Assembly (NCBI GenBank): GCA_016212785.1 | Contig: JACRDW010000146.1 | Coordinates: 1-6,753, forward strand | Length of the DNA stretch: 6,753 nucleotides | Direction of reading: 5' to 3' | Source: Methanobacteriota archaeon | GTDB taxonomy: Archaea > Hydrothermarchaeota > Hydrothermarchaeia > Hydrothermarchaeales > JACRDW01 | Part shown: in pieces, positions 5,179 through 6,753 of the stretch | Layout of the letters: the number at the start of each line of letters is the position of its first letter | Position numbering within the stretch: the first letter of the stretch is position 1 | Notes under the pieces: model-generated | Databases searched by the model: none | The model's input: the letters and a program-made list of their open reading frames with translations, nothing else | Told to the model about the DNA's origin: nothing | Translations under genes and position numbers: made by a program

Positions 5179-6261
5179 ATGTCGTGTATTATTTGCGGAA
5201 AAACCGAGCTTGTTTCAAGCCCGCTGAATGTTTGCCTGAATTGCATCAGGATGAAGTTTAGCGACGCTGTGCCTTTCATCAAGAAAGCGCATGCGGAGAG
5301 CAGGAAAAAATTTAACCTGCCCGCAGAGCCTCCAAGAGACCCGCAAGGCGTCAGATGCGGGCTGTGCGTTAACAGCTGCGTAATCGGAATCGGTAGGATG
5401 GGATACTGCGGCTTGAGGAAGAACGAGAACGGCAGGCTAATTGAAAAGGGAATCGTGGAGTGCTACTATGATGCCCTGCCCACGAACTGCGTCGCAGACT
5501 GGTGCTGCCCTGGAGGCACGGGCGCAGGCTATCCGAAATTTTCATACAGCAAAAACGCCCCGGAATACGGATACAAAAACCTCGCAGTTTTTTACGGCGC
5601 ATGCACCTTCAACTGTTTGTTCTGCCAGAACTGGCACTACAGGGAAAGAGCAAGAAATTTATCGCCAAGCATGAGCGCTCAGGAGCTCGCCAGCTGGGCG
5701 GATGAAAAAACCTCCTGCATATGCTACTTCGGGGGCGACCCCGCAGCGCAGATGCCGCATGCGCTGAGGACAAGCGAGCTTGCGATAGAAAGAGCGAAAG
5801 GGAAAATCCTGCGCATCTGCTGGGAATCGAATGGAAGCATGTCTTTACCCCTGCTCAAAAAAGCTGCCGAGCTTTCTCTTGAAAGCGGCGGTATAATAAA
5901 ATTCGACCTAAAGGCATGGGATGAAAATCTTAACATTGCTTTAGCTGGAGTAACGAATAAGCAAACTCTAAAAAACTTCGAGCGGCTTGCGGAGTACGGC
6001 GTGAGCAGAAGGATGCCGCCTTTCCTGACTGCAAGCACGCTGTTAGTGCCCGGCTACATCGATGCAGCCGAGGTTGAAAATATTGCGAAGTTCATAGCAG
6101 GCTTAGATGACGAGATACCCTACTCCCTCCTCGCCTTCTGTCCGCAGTTTTACATGAAGGATTTGCCCACGACGAGCAGGAGGCAGGCTGAAGAGTGCTG
6201 CGCAGCTGCAAAGAAATACTTAAAAAACGTGAGAATAGGAAATGTGCATTTGCTGTCATGA
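5179..6261 (+). CDS. Radical SAM enzyme, PflA/AmmeMemoRadiSam-like, with N-terminal zinc ribbon
   Basis: The product has 360 residues. Residues 3-22 form a probable zinc ribbon (C3, C6, C19, C22 as CxxC...CxxC). A second Cys cluster follows at C60, C63, C67 and C77 (CGLCVNSC...YCGLR), as in PflA-like AmmeMemoRadiSam-type proteins, then C95, C104, C109 and C110 around an unusual CVADWCCPGG segment. The radical SAM motif is ACTFNCLFCQNWH at 141-153, with C142, C146 and C149 as CX3CX2C binding the 4Fe-4S cluster. FGGDPAAQ at 184-191 is the likely SAM-contact GG(E/D) motif, followed by WESNG at 215-219 and IIKFDLKAWDE at 239-249. Such enzymes generate a 5'-deoxyadenosyl radical; some activate glycyl-radical enzymes, but none is in the window, so the target is unknown. 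The frame is open upstream to 5035; the start at 5179 is chosen because it begins just before the zinc ribbon and has a TATA-like box at -28. Confidence 0.88.
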   Translation: MSCIICGKTELVSSPLNVCLNCIRMKFSDAVPFIKKAHAESRKKFNLPAEPPRDPQGVRCGLCVNSCVIGIGRMGYCGLRKNENGRLIEKGIVECYYDALPTNCVADWCCPGGTGAGYPKFSYSKNAPEYGYKNLAVFYGACTFNCLFCQNWHYRERARNLSPSMSAQELASWADEKTSCICYFGGDPAAQMPHALRTSELAIERAKGKILRICWESNGSMSLPLLKKAAELSLESGGIIKFDLKAWDENLNIALAGVTNKQTLKNFERLAEYGVSRRMPPFLTASTLLVPGYIDAAEVENIAKFIAGLDDEIPYSLLAFCPQFYMKDLPTTSRRQAEECCAAAKKYLKNVRIGNVHLLS

Positions 6262-6269
6262 AGAAGAAT

Positions 6270-6752
6270 TCAGGCCCTTGGATTAAAACAAAACTCTCTC
6301 GCCAAGCATTCTCTGCATTTCTCTTTTCTGCAAAAGTCCTTGGTTAGTCTCAGCAGCGCAGTTTCCAATCTAACCAAATTCAAATTGTTCTTCCTAGCAA
6401 AGTCCTTCAAATCTTTAATGCCCAGATTTTTCATTGCTTCCAAAACCGGCGGCGTCGGCTTTGGATTCGCTTTCTTCCAGTGGTGGCGCATGTCTCTAAG
6501 GAAAATGGCTACCGTTATATCGCCGATGCCCTTGCCGAGGTTCTTTAATTTTTCTTCTAAGTCTGCTGAATCCCTTGCTTTTTCATGCAGCCTGTTTAAA
6601 TCCCCGTTATACTCCCTCTGGAGATTTCCAAAGACCTCGAGCAACTTGTCTGCGGTTTTAAAATCATAGCGCACGTAGCCGCCCGAATCGAGGATTGCAA
6701 CCAAGTCATCCCAGCTTGTGCCTGAAATTTTTGCCGCTGTTGTGATGCCTCT
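6270..6752 (-). CDS. HhH-GPD / endonuclease III-like protein with Cys4 motif, 3' part
   Basis: The frame is open from the right edge of the window to TGA at 6270-6272, giving 160 C-terminal residues; the start lies outside. It resembles base-excision DNA glycosylases of the HhH-GPD superfamily. Visible parts are TTAAKISGTSWDDLVAILDSGGYVRYDFKTA at fragment residues 4-34, a helix-hairpin-helix LKNLGKGIGDITVAIFL at 69-85, and a C-terminal four-cysteine motif at C141, C146, C149 and C155 that should hold a 4Fe-4S cluster. The spacing is CX4CX2CX5C rather than the endonuclease III CX6CX2CX5C. In the hairpin the catalytic lysine position reads Ile (GIGDIT against GVGRKT), and no Asp is visible at the usual place some 18 residues later. 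It could be a monofunctional glycosylase of a divergent subgroup or a DNA-binding relative. It is convergent with the radical SAM gene, eight bases apart. Confidence 0.75.
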   Translation of the reverse strand, partial: RGITTAAKISGTSWDDLVAILDSGGYVRYDFKTADKLLEVFGNLQREYNGDLNRLHEKARDSADLEEKLKNLGKGIGDITVAIFLRDMRHHWKKANPKPTPPVLEAMKNLGIKDLKDFARKNNLNLVRLETALLRLTKDFCRKEKCRECLAREFCFNPRA

Positions 6753-6753
6753 C

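Noticed and set aside
5124..5282. N-terminal extension of the small minus-strand gene to 106 residues
   Set aside because: It would cover the promoter and first codons of the well-supported radical SAM gene, lacks a better ribosome site, and its sequence is largely antisense to coding DNA.

Overview
The window looks like chromosomal DNA from an anaerobic archaeon. The pointers are promoters with AT-rich TATA-like boxes about 24-28 bases upstream of start codons that lack a Shine-Dalgarno (leaderless type), an archaeal-style VapBC pair, a ThyX with a cysteine-bearing tail, a stand-alone core-type methionine synthase, and a radical SAM enzyme of the PflA/AmmeMemoRadiSam-like group with an N-terminal zinc ribbon. 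The lineage cannot be fixed from this sequence. Coding density is very high: there is no gene-free stretch above 100 bases, and I see no rRNA, tRNA, CRISPR array, insertion sequence or long repeat.

Layout. Bases 1-342 carry the 3' part of thyX (+), followed by a Nudix hydrolase (373-810, +) and a vapB-vapC toxin-antitoxin pair (892-1552, +, overlapping by 17 bases). On the minus strand, transcribed toward vapC, are a predicted lipoprotein with a degenerate polysaccharide-deacetylase domain (1570-2517), a core MetE-like methionine synthase (2561-3565) and an aldo/keto-reductase-like TIM barrel (3603-4340). A 39-base divergent promoter region separates the latter from a SagB-type nitroreductase (4380-4967, +). 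A small 53-residue hypothetical gene (4962-5123, -) meets the nitroreductase tail to tail and is divergent from a radical SAM enzyme (5179-6261, +). The right edge holds the 3' part of a HhH-GPD/endonuclease III-like gene with a Cys4 motif (6270-6752, -).

How the genes fit together. ThyX makes dTMP and the Nudix enzyme probably hydrolyses a nucleoside diphosphate derivative such as ADP-ribose, so the left end is nucleotide metabolism plus a plasmid-style stability/stress module. The MetE-like protein lacks the N-terminal half of classical MetE and presumably takes its methyl group from something other than methyl-tetrahydrofolate triglutamate. The TIM barrel just upstream is the obvious candidate partner, but that is inference. 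The nitroreductase and radical SAM protein are redox enzymes with unidentified substrates.

No obviously new multi-gene system is visible. The best leads are conserved folds with altered active-site residues: the MetE-like protein (HxH in place of HxC), the deacetylase-like lipoprotein (metal triad lost), the HhH protein (catalytic Lys and Asp not apparent) and the Nudix box (one Glu replaced by Asn).
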